A DNA stretch of 64,000 nt, from NCBI GenBank assembly GCA_902524385.1, contig CABZCZ010000006.1, positions 1 through 64,000 on the forward strand, given 5' to 3'. Shown here piece by piece: positions 21,033 through 30,144 of the stretch (the first letter of the stretch is position 1; each line of letters opens with the position of its first letter). Source of the stretch: an uncultured Alphaproteobacteria bacterium (GTDB lineage Bacteria > Pseudomonadota > Alphaproteobacteria > HIMB59 > GCA-002718135). The notes beneath the pieces were generated by a model. It had not been told where the DNA came from and ran no database searches. It saw only the letters and a list, made by a program, of their open reading frames with translations. The translations under genes were made by a program, and so were the position numbers.

Positions 21033-21654
21033 TACTTTAATAAAGCCTTCATTCTTTCTATAGAAATATATCCAACAACAAGTTCTTCATTAACAAAAAA
21101 AAGTTGGGGTACCTCTAGCTCCAGAGCCATTAGCTAAAAAAGAACTAAGACTAACAATGTTTCTAACTTCATCTTTTGACATATCTATATTCAATTTTGC
21201 ATTATTAATTTCAAGATTTTCAATTATTTGTTTTAGTTTATCATTATTCAAATTCCCTTCGACTTGGAATAATGCATTGTGTAGCTCAATACCCTTGTTT
21301 TGCATATTGGCAGCAACAACCATGCTAGCAAGTAATTTAGAAGATTCACTTAAAACTGGATGCTGTAAAAATATTATTCTAGTATCTTTTCGTTCGTTTG
21401 CGATCTGAAGTAATTCAACATGTACTTTTTTGCAGTAGCCACAAAAATAATCCATAAATTCAATTATAGTATTTTTAGCATCATCATTACCTATTTGAAG
21501 AATACCTTGTTCAGGAATAACATCGATTATTTTTAAGTGAAAAGGTTTTGAATTATCAAAAAAAAAGATCTTTTACTGTTACCTCTGCTTTGAGTGGAAG
21601 ACAACTTAACGCAGTTAAAATTACCAATAAATATAATTGTTTGAAGTATCTCAT
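21032..21654 (-). pseudogene. DsbA/thioredoxin-like disulfide oxidoreductase, disrupted by two +1 frameshifts in homopolymers
   Basis: Pieces in three frames: MRYFKQLYLLVILTALSCLPLKAEVTVKDLFF / DNSKPFHLKIIDVIPEQGILQIGNDDAKNTIIEFMDYFCGYCKK...GSGARGTPTFF / VNEELVVGYISIERMKALLK; breaks at A9 (21558-21566) and A8 (21095-21102). Confidence 0.85.
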
Positions 21655-21708
21655 GATTGACCCACTCTATTTATTATGATTAATGAAGTACAGTATTAAA
21701 TAGTAATA

Positions 21709-24144
21709 ATGAAATTAAAGTCAAAAGTTGTTGTAATAGGTGGAGGTGCTGTTGGCGTAAGTACGCTCTATCATTTAGCTAAAAAAGGTTGGTCGGATGT
21801 TGTTCTGGTTGAGAGAAAAGAGTTAACTTCTGGCTCAACTTGGCATGCTGCAGGATTACTTCCATTATTCAACATGAGTTATTCTGTAGGACAATTACAC
21901 AAATATGCAGTTAAATTATACAAAACTCTTGAAGAGGAGACAGGACAAAAAGTTGGTTTTAGTGTTGTCTCTAATATTCGTCTTGCAACTACACAAGACC
22001 GAATGGATGAATATTATCAATATTCAGGTGTAGCTAAAACTATAGGTGTTGATGTTAAATTCTTGACACCAGAACAAGTAAAAGAAATTTGGCCTCTTTG
22101 TAATACTGATGGATTAGTAGGCGCAATTCAACATCCTGAAGATGGATACATTCAACCAGCAGATCTAACTCAAGCTCTAGCAAAAGGCGCAAGAGATAAA
22201 GGGGCAGAAATTTATAGAAATACATCTGTTATCGGTATCACTAAAAATAAAAACGATCTGTGGGAAGTAGAAACTGATAAAGGATCAATTGAATGTGAGC
22301 ATGTAGTTTCTTGTAGCGGTAATTTTGCTAGGCAGACTGGAAAGATGGTTGGACTTGATATCCCAGTAATACCTGTTGAACACCAATACATTGTGACTGA
22401 CGATCATCCCGAAATATTAAAAAGGAAAGAACAAGGGCTTCCTGAAATGGGAGTCTTACGAGATTCGGATAGTTCTTGGTACATGCGAGAAGAAAGAGGG
22501 GGATTGATATTAGGTCCCTATGAAAAAGGAGCTCCTGTATGTTATGTTGACGGACCAGATAAGGAATCTGAATTTGAGTTATTTCAAGAGGATTTAGAGC
22601 GTCTTGAACCTCACATTGAATCAGCAATGCATCGTGTTCCTATTTTTGGAGAAGTTGGTGTCAAGAAAGTTTATAATGGTGCTATTTGTTACACACCAGA
22701 TGGAAGTCCAATTGTTGGACCGGCATGGGGGCTGAAAAATTTTTGGTTGAATGAAGGTCATAGTTTTGGAATCACCGCAGCTGGTGGAGCAGGATGGCAA
22801 ATTGCCGAATGGATAGTAGATGGTGAACCTACAATTGATATGTTAGGAGTAGATCCTAGAAGATTTGGTGATTATGCAACTGAAGCATATTTAATTAAAA
22901 AGAATGAAGAAGCTTACGCGAACGTCTTTACAGTACACTATCCTGATGAAGAAAGAGAAGAGGGACGTCCATTAAGACAAGCTCCTTGTTATGATAGATT
23001 AAAAAATCTCGGTGCAGTTTTTGGCCAAAAGTTTGGTTGGGAACGCGCTAACTGGTTCGCACCTTCAAAAGAATTACAAAAAGATGATTGGTCATTTAGA
23101 AGATCAAAATGGTTTGAGCATGTTGGCACAGAATGTTTGAATGTTCAATATAATGCTGGCCTTCTAGATATGACTGCTTTTGCTAAATGTCGAATTTCAG
23201 GACCTGGTGCAGAAGAGTTTTTAGACTTCCTAGTTGCAAACAAAATTCCTAAAAAAATTGGAAGAGTTAATCTTTGTCATGCACTAAACACCGCTGGTGG
23301 AGTCCACTCAGAATTCACAATTGCAAAAGAAAAAGATAATTCCTTTTATTTGGTTTCAGCAGGAGTGTTTCAACGATTAGATCATGATTGGATTCACAAA
23401 TGGATGCCCAAAGATGGAACAGTAATTTATGAAAATTTAACTAATAGTATGGGTGTTCTTGTTTTAGCAGGACCGAAATCAAGAGATATTCTCTCTAAAA
23501 TTACTAAGACTGATTTATCTAATGAAAATTTCCCTTGGCTATCGTCAAAAAAAATCAATGTTGGTTTAGCACCTAGTATTGCTATGCGTATGAATTTTGT
23601 TGGAGAACTGGGATGGGAATTACATCATCCAATTGAATATCAAAACCACATTTTTGATAAATTGATGGAAGCAGGAAAAGCTCATGGGCTTAAACCATTT
23701 GGAATTAGAGCGATGGAAAGCTTACGTGTTGAAAAAACATATAAATTGGTTGGTACAGAAATGTCTATAGAATACGCAGCTTTTGAGTCTGGATTAGATA
23801 GATTTGTACATTTAAACAAAGGGAATTTTATTGGAAGAGATTCTCTTGTTAAATGGCAGCAAAATGGTTTTAAAAACAAAATGGTAACTTTAGAGGTTCA
23901 TGATGTTGAAGATGCAGATGCTTTAGGTAATAATCCTATTTATAATAATGGAAATGTTATAGGTCGTGCGACAGGAGGTAACTACGGTTTTAGAGTGAAA
24001 AAATCATTAGCTATTGGTATGGTGGAACCTCAATTTGCACATGTTGGTCAAAAACTAGAAATGGATATACTTGATAAAAAATACAATGTAACTGTTATAG
24101 AGGATAGCCCTTATGATCCTAAAAATGAAAAACTAAAACAATAG
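21709..24144 (+). CDS. FAD-dependent dimethylglycine/sarcosine dehydrogenase with C-terminal GcvT domains
   Basis: [46 protein letters not shown]; two-domain DMGDH layout, 811 aa. Confidence 0.93.
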   Translation: MKLKSKVVVIGGGAVGVSTLYHLAKKGWSDVVLVERKELTSGSTWHAAGLLPLFNMSYSVGQLHKYAVKLYKTLEEETGQKVGFSVVSNIRLATTQDRMDEYYQYSGVAKTIGVDVKFLTPEQVKEIWPLCNTDGLVGAIQHPEDGYIQPADLTQALAKGARDKGAEIYRNTSVIGITKNKNDLWEVETDKGSIECEHVVSCSGNFARQTGKMVGLDIPVIPVEHQYIVTDDHPEILKRKEQGLPEMGVLRDSDSSWYMREERGGLILGPYEKGAPVCYVDGPDKESEFELFQEDLERLEPHIESAMHRVPIFGEVGVKKVYNGAICYTPDGSPIVGPAWGLKNFWLNEGHSFGITAAGGAGWQIAEWIVDGEPTIDMLGVDPRRFGDYATEAYLIKKNEEAYANVFTVHYPDEEREEGRPLRQAPCYDRLKNLGAVFGQKFGWERANWFAPSKELQKDDWSFRRSKWFEHVGTECLNVQYNAGLLDMTAFAKCRISGPGAEEFLDFLVANKIPKKIGRVNLCHALNTAGGVHSEFTIAKEKDNSFYLVSAGVFQRLDHDWIHKWMPKDGTVIYENLTNSMGVLVLAGPKSRDILSKITKTDLSNENFPWLSSKKINVGLAPSIAMRMNFVGELGWELHHPIEYQNHIFDKLMEAGKAHGLKPFGIRAMESLRVEKTYKLVGTEMSIEYAAFESGLDRFVHLNKGNFIGRDSLVKWQQNGFKNKMVTLEVHDVEDADALGNNPIYNNGNVIGRATGGNYGFRVKKSLAIGMVEPQFAHVGQKLEMDILDKKYNVTVIEDSPYDPKNEKLKQ

Positions 24145-24145
24145 T

Positions 24146-24895
24146 ATGAAGTTACTTGTTACCGTAAAAAGAGTCATAGATTATAATGTACAAATTAGGG
24201 TTAAAGCTGATGGTTCTGGAGTTGAAAAAGATAATGTAAAAATGTCCATGAATCCGCCTGATGAAAATGCAGTAGAGGAAGCACTACGAATGAAAGAAGC
24301 GGGTAAAGCTGACGAGATTATAATTCTTTCCATAGGTAATGATAAGGCACAAGAAACTATTAGAACTGCATTAGCAATGGGAGCTGATAGAGGTATACAT
24401 ATCAAAACAGATGATGATTTAGAGCCTCTAGCTATTTCTAAAATAATTTCTAAAGTTGCAGAAGAAGAAAAACCATCAATTATTTTAATGGGAAAACAAG
24501 CAATTGATGATGATTCTAATCAAACTGGTCAAATGACATCAGCTTTACTAAATTGGCCACAAGCTACATTTGCTTCAAAAATTGAAATAGAAGATAAAAC
24601 TGCAACAGTCACAAGAGAAATTGATGAAGGACTTGAAAGAATAAAGGTAAATATTCCATTTGTTGCTTCATGTGATCTACGTTTAAATGAACCAAGATAC
24701 GCTTCACTTCCAAATATTATGAAGGCAAAGAAAAAACCCATTGATATAAAGGATGCAAATTCTTTAGGTATAGATATAAGCTTAAGAATAGATCAATTAA
24801 AAGTCGAAGAACCACCTGTTCGTCAAAAGGGAATTATGGTAAATGATGTTTCAGAACTTGTACAAAAATTAAAACATGAGGCAAAAGTAATATGA
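24146..24895 (+). CDS. etfB: Electron transfer flavoprotein beta subunit
   Basis: [51 protein letters not shown]. Confidence 0.98.
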   Translation: MKLLVTVKRVIDYNVQIRVKADGSGVEKDNVKMSMNPPDENAVEEALRMKEAGKADEIIILSIGNDKAQETIRTALAMGADRGIHIKTDDDLEPLAISKIISKVAEEEKPSIILMGKQAIDDDSNQTGQMTSALLNWPQATFASKIEIEDKTATVTREIDEGLERIKVNIPFVASCDLRLNEPRYASLPNIMKAKKKPIDIKDANSLGIDISLRIDQLKVEEPPVRQKGIMVNDVSELVQKLKHEAKVI

Positions 24896-25845
24896 GTATT
24901 TTAGTTTTAGCTGAACATAATAATATAGATATTAAATCTTCAACCTTAAATACAATATCAGCAGCATCACAAATTGAAGGGGAAATTGATGTACTTGTTA
25001 CTGGCTTTCAATGTGAAGAATTATCAAAAAAAATTGCAAAGTGCGAAAAAGTTTCAAAAGTAATTTTTGTCGATAATGAAAAGTTAAAGAATCCTATTGC
25101 AGAAAATATTGAACCAATTGTTTTATCTGTTGCAGAGAAATACTCACATATAATGGCTCCAGCTACAACTTTTGGAAAGAATATATTTCCAAGAATAGCA
25201 GTAAAACTAGATCTAGCTCAAATAAGTGATGTAATAAAAATTATAAGTAATGATACATTCATGAGACCAATTTATGCGGGTAATGCAATTGCCACTGTTA
25301 AATCAAATGACAAAACAAAAATAATTACAATAAGACCTACTTCATTTGATCCTGTCGAAACAAGTGGAGGAAGTGATGTTGTAGAAAGTTTAGAATTTCA
25401 AACACAAAACAATTCTGTAGAATTTATTGATAGAGAAGAATCACAATCTGAAAGACCTGAGTTAAGTACTGCTCGGGTTGTGATATCTGGCGGCAGAGGT
25501 TTACAAAGTGCAGAAAATTTCAAACTTCTTAATGAAATTGCTGATAAATTGAATGCTGCTGTGGGAGCATCAAGAGCTGCTGTTGATGCTGGATATGTAT
25601 CTAACGATTACCAAGTAGGCCAAACAGGGAAGGTTGTAGTGCCTGATTTATACATAGCGGTTGGTATTTCTGGAGCAATACAACACTTAGCTGGAATGAA
25701 AGAAAGTAAAGTAATTGTAGCTATAAATAAAGACGAGGAGGCTCCTATTTTTAATGTAGCAGATTATGGTCTTAATGCAGATTTATTTGAGGCATTGCCA
25801 CAGTTGTCTTCTGAACTAGATAAATTAAATACTATTCAACAATAA
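24892..25845 (+). CDS. etfA: Electron transfer flavoprotein alpha subunit
   Basis: [74 protein letters not shown]. Confidence 0.98.
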   Translation: MSILVLAEHNNIDIKSSTLNTISAASQIEGEIDVLVTGFQCEELSKKIAKCEKVSKVIFVDNEKLKNPIAENIEPIVLSVAEKYSHIMAPATTFGKNIFPRIAVKLDLAQISDVIKIISNDTFMRPIYAGNAIATVKSNDKTKIITIRPTSFDPVETSGGSDVVESLEFQTQNNSVEFIDREESQSERPELSTARVVISGGRGLQSAENFKLLNEIADKLNAAVGASRAAVDAGYVSNDYQVGQTGKVVVPDLYIAVGISGAIQHLAGMKESKVIVAINKDEEAPIFNVADYGLNADLFEALPQLSSELDKLNTIQQ

Positions 25846-25868
25846 ATTAATTTATTAAAATAAATAAG

Positions 25869-27497
25869 ATGGAAGTAAATCGTGAAATAATGGATTATGA
25901 TGTTGTAGTCGTAGGAGCTGGACCTTCAGGCTTAGCAACAGCTATAAAAATTAAACAATTAAACTCAGATATTAATGTCTGTATTTTAGAAAAAGGTTCA
26001 GAAGTAGGAGCGCATATTCTAAGTGGAAATGTTTTTGAAACTAGAGCTTTGGATGAGCTAATTCCCGATTGGAGAAAAAAAGATTCGCCAATAAAAACAA
26101 AAGTTTCTAAAGAAAAATTTTTGTTTTTATCTAAAAGTAAATCTCTAAGTTGGCCAACATGGCTTTTACCAAGTGTTCAAAAAAATCATAATAATTATAT
26201 CATTAGTTTAGCAAATCTATGCAGATGGCTAGCAACAGAGGCTGAAAATCTAGGTGTAGAAATCTTCCCAGGATTTGCTGCTTCAAAAATTTTGTACTCA
26301 GAAGATAATAAAGTTTTAGGAGTTCAAACAGGAGATATGGGAATAGATAAAAATGGAAATAATAAAGATAGTTTTGAACCAGGTATTAATATCAAAGCAA
26401 AAGTGACTGTATTTGCTGAAGGTTGTAGAGGTCATCTAGGAAAAGAACTGATTAAAAAATATAATTTATCTGAGGGTAAATCACCTCAACAATACGGAAT
26501 TGGTTTTAAAGAAATTTGGGAAATTGATCAGTCCCAACATGAAGAGGGTCTTGTGATGCATACTGCCGGTTGGCCTTTAGATAACTCAACTTATGGAGGA
26601 AGTTTTTGCTATCATGCAGAAAAAAAACAAATTTTCTTAGGCTACGTAATAGGTCTTGATTATAAAAATCCATATCTATCTCCTTATGATGAATTTCAAA
26701 AATTTAAAACTCATCCAGCAATTAAAAAAATATTAACTAATGGCAAAAGAATTGCTTATGGAGCAAGAGCTCTTATAGAAGGTGGTTTACAAAGCTTACC
26801 AAAAATGTATCTACCAGGTGCTTTACTAGTTGGATGTGATGCAGGTACATTAAATATGCCAAAAATTAAGGGATCACATACTGCGATGAAGAGTGGTATT
26901 ATTGCTGGAGAAACAATAGTTGATTACCTTTTAAATTCAAAACCTCTATCAGAATATGAGAAAAAATTTAATAACTCTTGGTTATATAAGGAACTTTATG
27001 CAGCAAGAAATGTAAAACCAAGTTTTAATTGGGGTCTAATACCTGCTATTATTTTCACTGGTATAGATCAGATTATTTTTAGAGGTAAACTACCATTCAC
27101 ATTAAAACATAAACATGCTGATCATGAATCTTTACATCTAGCAAAAAATTCAGAAAAAATTGAATATCCTAAATATGATGGTGTATTTACTTTTGATAAA
27201 ACTAGCTCTGTTTATTTAACTGGTACAAATCATGAAGATGATCAACCCGTCCATTTACAACTAAAGGATAAAGATTTACCTATTAATTACACCTTAAGCA
27301 AATATGACGAACCATCACAAAGATATTGTCCAGCTGGTGTTTATGAAGTTGACAAGACAGATCCATTAATTCCTAAATTTATTATTAATGCCCAAAACTG
27401 TATTCATTGTAAAACATGCGATATTAAAGAACCATCACAAAATATAACATGGGTTGTACCTGAAGGAAGCGGTGGTCCTAACTATGCAAATATGTAA
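25869..27497 (+). CDS. Electron transfer flavoprotein-ubiquinone oxidoreductase
   Basis: DVVVVGAGPSGLATAIKIKQL; C-terminal 4Fe-4S motif INAQNCIHCKTCDIKEPSQNITWVVPEGSGGPNY. Confidence 0.97.
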   Translation: MEVNREIMDYDVVVVGAGPSGLATAIKIKQLNSDINVCILEKGSEVGAHILSGNVFETRALDELIPDWRKKDSPIKTKVSKEKFLFLSKSKSLSWPTWLLPSVQKNHNNYIISLANLCRWLATEAENLGVEIFPGFAASKILYSEDNKVLGVQTGDMGIDKNGNNKDSFEPGINIKAKVTVFAEGCRGHLGKELIKKYNLSEGKSPQQYGIGFKEIWEIDQSQHEEGLVMHTAGWPLDNSTYGGSFCYHAEKKQIFLGYVIGLDYKNPYLSPYDEFQKFKTHPAIKKILTNGKRIAYGARALIEGGLQSLPKMYLPGALLVGCDAGTLNMPKIKGSHTAMKSGIIAGETIVDYLLNSKPLSEYEKKFNNSWLYKELYAARNVKPSFNWGLIPAIIFTGIDQIIFRGKLPFTLKHKHADHESLHLAKNSEKIEYPKYDGVFTFDKTSSVYLTGTNHEDDQPVHLQLKDKDLPINYTLSKYDEPSQRYCPAGVYEVDKTDPLIPKFIINAQNCIHCKTCDIKEPSQNITWVVPEGSGGPNYANM

Positions 27498-27570
27498 TAC
27501 ATTTGTTTTTCATATGGACTTTATCTCACAATAATTTTATTTAAATCATAAAATTAATTATTAAATAAAA

Positions 27571-28404
27571 GTGAAGAAAAATAATATAACTTTTACATTT
27601 GCAACAGCTGAAGTTAATCGTATTGGACAACTATTTATTATGATTACAGAGCTTTTTACAGGAAAGTTAAAGTTAAAAAAATTATATGATGAATATCTAT
27701 CTGAAAATAGACCACCTGAACTTTTTTGGGACGATGCAGTAGATAAACTAAATCTTACTTTAATAACTAATTTTCAGGATGGTAGTTATATTCCAAAAAA
27801 GGGAAGATTAATTGTTATAGCAAATCATGCTTTTGGAGTTGCTGATGGTGTATCAATATGCTCAGCTATTTCAAAAGTAAGGCAAGATTATAAAATGGTT
27901 ACTCATAAAGTTTTAAGGCAAGCAGAGGCAGTAAAGGATAAAATATTACCGATTGATTTTAATGAAACTAGAGAAGCTTTACTGACAAACATTAGTACTC
28001 GAAAAGAAGCTGAAAAAGTTTTGCATAATGAAGGAGTTCTAGTGCTTTTTCCTTCCGGCACAATAGCAACTAAACATAACTTAAAAAAGAACACAAAAGC
28101 TGATGATGGTGAGTGGAAACAATGGGTATCAAAGCTAATTCTTAAAACTAAAAGCCCTGTTTTACCAATTTTTTTTGATGGCCAGAATAGTCAACTCTAC
28201 CATATTGCTAATAAAATAGGCCAAACATTTAGATACTCTTTATGTATGTATGAACTTAGAAGAAAAATAGGTGATGATATTTACATGTATTTTGGCTCAC
28301 TTATACCATACGAAAACCTTGAAAGGATTGGGGATATAAAGCAAATTACTCAATATTTAAGATCAACAACCTATTCTTTAGATCCGGAATTTAATATTAA
28401 TTAA
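27571..28404 (+). CDS. Lysophospholipid acyltransferase (PlsC-like) family protein
   Basis: IVIANHAFGVADG (N-H-x4-D-like), VLFPSGTIATKHNLKKN, KLILKTKSPVLPIFFDGQNSQLYH; GTG start. Confidence 0.8.
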   Translation: MKKNNITFTFATAEVNRIGQLFIMITELFTGKLKLKKLYDEYLSENRPPELFWDDAVDKLNLTLITNFQDGSYIPKKGRLIVIANHAFGVADGVSICSAISKVRQDYKMVTHKVLRQAEAVKDKILPIDFNETREALLTNISTRKEAEKVLHNEGVLVLFPSGTIATKHNLKKNTKADDGEWKQWVSKLILKTKSPVLPIFFDGQNSQLYHIANKIGQTFRYSLCMYELRRKIGDDIYMYFGSLIPYENLERIGDIKQITQYLRSTTYSLDPEFNIN

Positions 28405-28442
28405 ATATTTATTTTTTGTATTTGTCGATTTATAGAGTCCAT

Positions 28443-29114
28443 ATGGCAGGATTTGTTGGATCACAAGCAAGAAGAAGAAGAAGAAATAGATTTTTATTAA
28501 TTCTATCTATTATTATTATTTTTGGTATTTTTTTCTATCTGCCTTCTATAGATTTTTCAACTGATGATTCAAAGCCTCCAATTGAAATAATTCCCAGCAC
28601 TATAATTGATGAATCTAGTTTAAGATCAGAAATAGAAGAACTTAAACTTGAGGTATTTCAGAAAGATCAAAGATTAAAATTTAGAGATGATCAAATAAAA
28701 AATTTACGTAATGAAATACGAGATTTAAATGATTCATTTGTTACAATTAAAGATGATTATGAAAAATCTCTAAACAATATATCAGATTTAGAAAATAACA
28801 CCTTAGAAAATAATTCACAAAATATTGAAAAACTTAGGACTCTTGAAAATCAAATAATCGAATTAAAAAAACAATTATCAAAATATGAACAAATTGTGCA
28901 AAAATTAGAAACAGAATTAGCAAGTGCTACATCATCTGAAGATTTTCAAGAGGTAAATATTGAAAATTCAATTCTAAAATCAGAACTTAAACAAATTCAA
29001 CAAAAGAATAGTAATTTTGAAGCTAAATTAGAAGAGTTAAGAAAATTAATTAAAAATAAAGATAAGGAATTAGAAGATTTAATTTATTTAAAAGATTTGC
29101 AACATCACGGATAA
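28443..29114 (+). CDS. Hypothetical membrane-anchored coiled-coil protein
   Basis: Arg-rich N-terminus, single TM helix, long heptad-rich region; ATG at 28443 preferred over the 28416 ORF start. Confidence 0.65.
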   Translation: MAGFVGSQARRRRRNRFLLILSIIIIFGIFFYLPSIDFSTDDSKPPIEIIPSTIIDESSLRSEIEELKLEVFQKDQRLKFRDDQIKNLRNEIRDLNDSFVTIKDDYEKSLNNISDLENNTLENNSQNIEKLRTLENQIIELKKQLSKYEQIVQKLETELASATSSEDFQEVNIENSILKSELKQIQQKNSNFEAKLEELRKLIKNKDKELEDLIYLKDLQHHG

Positions 29115-29597
29115 TTATTTATTTTTTTTTCTAAATAAATAAGGCTCTTCAAATTCCCCACTCCATATTCCCTTTTTTTGTTGTTTTGCTAATTCTTCTT
29201 CTTCAACATAATCCATTGAATAATAGCGATATGCAATTGCCCATCCATTAAGGACCATTTCACTATTTAAATCTAAATTATTTTTGTAGCAGACTCCAAT
29301 AAATCTATTATATTGATCCTTACGGTTAGTAATACATTCAATTTTATTTTTACCAATTAATTTCTTTAAGAATTTAGTTGACTCAATACCACAATTCCAA
29401 ACTTTATTATTTTTATTACATGTCTGATTTTTTTCAGGTGCATCAATAGCATGTAGTCTTATTTTATTTTTATAAATATGAATGGTATCACCATCAATTA
29501 CCTTTGCTTTACCAAAGATTGTCTTACCAGATGAAACTCCAGTAAAACAAATTAAGATTAAAAATAGATTAAATATTAAGATTTTTACTGCCATCAA
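29115..29597 (-). CDS. Thermonuclease-family (SNase-like) secreted nuclease
   Basis: GKAKVIDGDTIHIYKNKIRLHAIDAPEKNQTC...DQYNRFIGVCY...LNGWAIAYRYYSMDYVEEEELAKQQKKGIWSG. Confidence 0.93.
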   Translation of the reverse strand: MMAVKILIFNLFLILICFTGVSSGKTIFGKAKVIDGDTIHIYKNKIRLHAIDAPEKNQTCNKNNKVWNCGIESTKFLKKLIGKNKIECITNRKDQYNRFIGVCYKNNLDLNSEMVLNGWAIAYRYYSMDYVEEEELAKQQKKGIWSGEFEEPYLFRKKNK

Positions 29598-30144
29598 CTA
29601 ATAATTCGTAAATATATTTTGCATGGGATCTGTTTAAATGTAAATCTAATGATGTAGCTTCTTCATCAGTATTATTTCTGATAAAAAGCACGGGAATTCT
29701 CAAAAATATAGTTTGAGCTACAGAAAAATTAGTTTCCAATATTTTTTCTAAGTTGGCAACAAGAAATTTAGAAAGTAATGTAAAAACTTGTTTACCTTCG
29801 AGTCGTAATACAGTTCTGTTAAATGAAACGTCAGTTATTGCTGTCTTTTCTGGATTGAGTTTTGACTCTAATAAAGAGATAATTTTATCTTTCTGATTTT
29901 CTGGCGTTATAACTAACCATTCATTAGGACCAAGCCACATAATACTTATATTATTATTAAAAATTCTCACATTTGGCTCAATTGGTAATACTAAATTTAA
30001 TATAGAGCCAATATTTTTCATAAATTCTTTATCTGAACTTTTACCTCTAATATTAATTTTACCAGATAAGCTTCTTTCTTCAATCGTTACTCCATTGTAA
30101 TTTTTTTTATTTTTGTTCAGGACATTATTTAAGGCTAAAATCAT
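29569..30144 (-). CDS. soxG: Sarcosine oxidase gamma subunit
   Basis: GcvT-like small subunit (IMWLGPNEWLVIT; TDVSFNRTVLRLEG; FLRIPVLFIRN; LHLNRSHAKYIYELL), downstream of soxA. Confidence 0.88.
   Translation of the reverse strand: MILALNNVLNKNKKNYNGVTIEERSLSGKINIRGKSSDKEFMKNIGSILNLVLPIEPNVRIFNNNISIMWLGPNEWLVITPENQKDKIISLLESKLNPEKTAITDVSFNRTVLRLEGKQVFTLLSKFLVANLEKILETNFSVAQTIFLRIPVLFIRNNTDEEATSLDLHLNRSHAKYIYELLVDGSKNLNI

Noticed and set aside
29115-29142. A/T-only hairpin TTATTTATTT...AAATAAATAA at a convergent junction
   Set aside because: Very low stability, overlaps coding sequence, expected by chance at this base composition.
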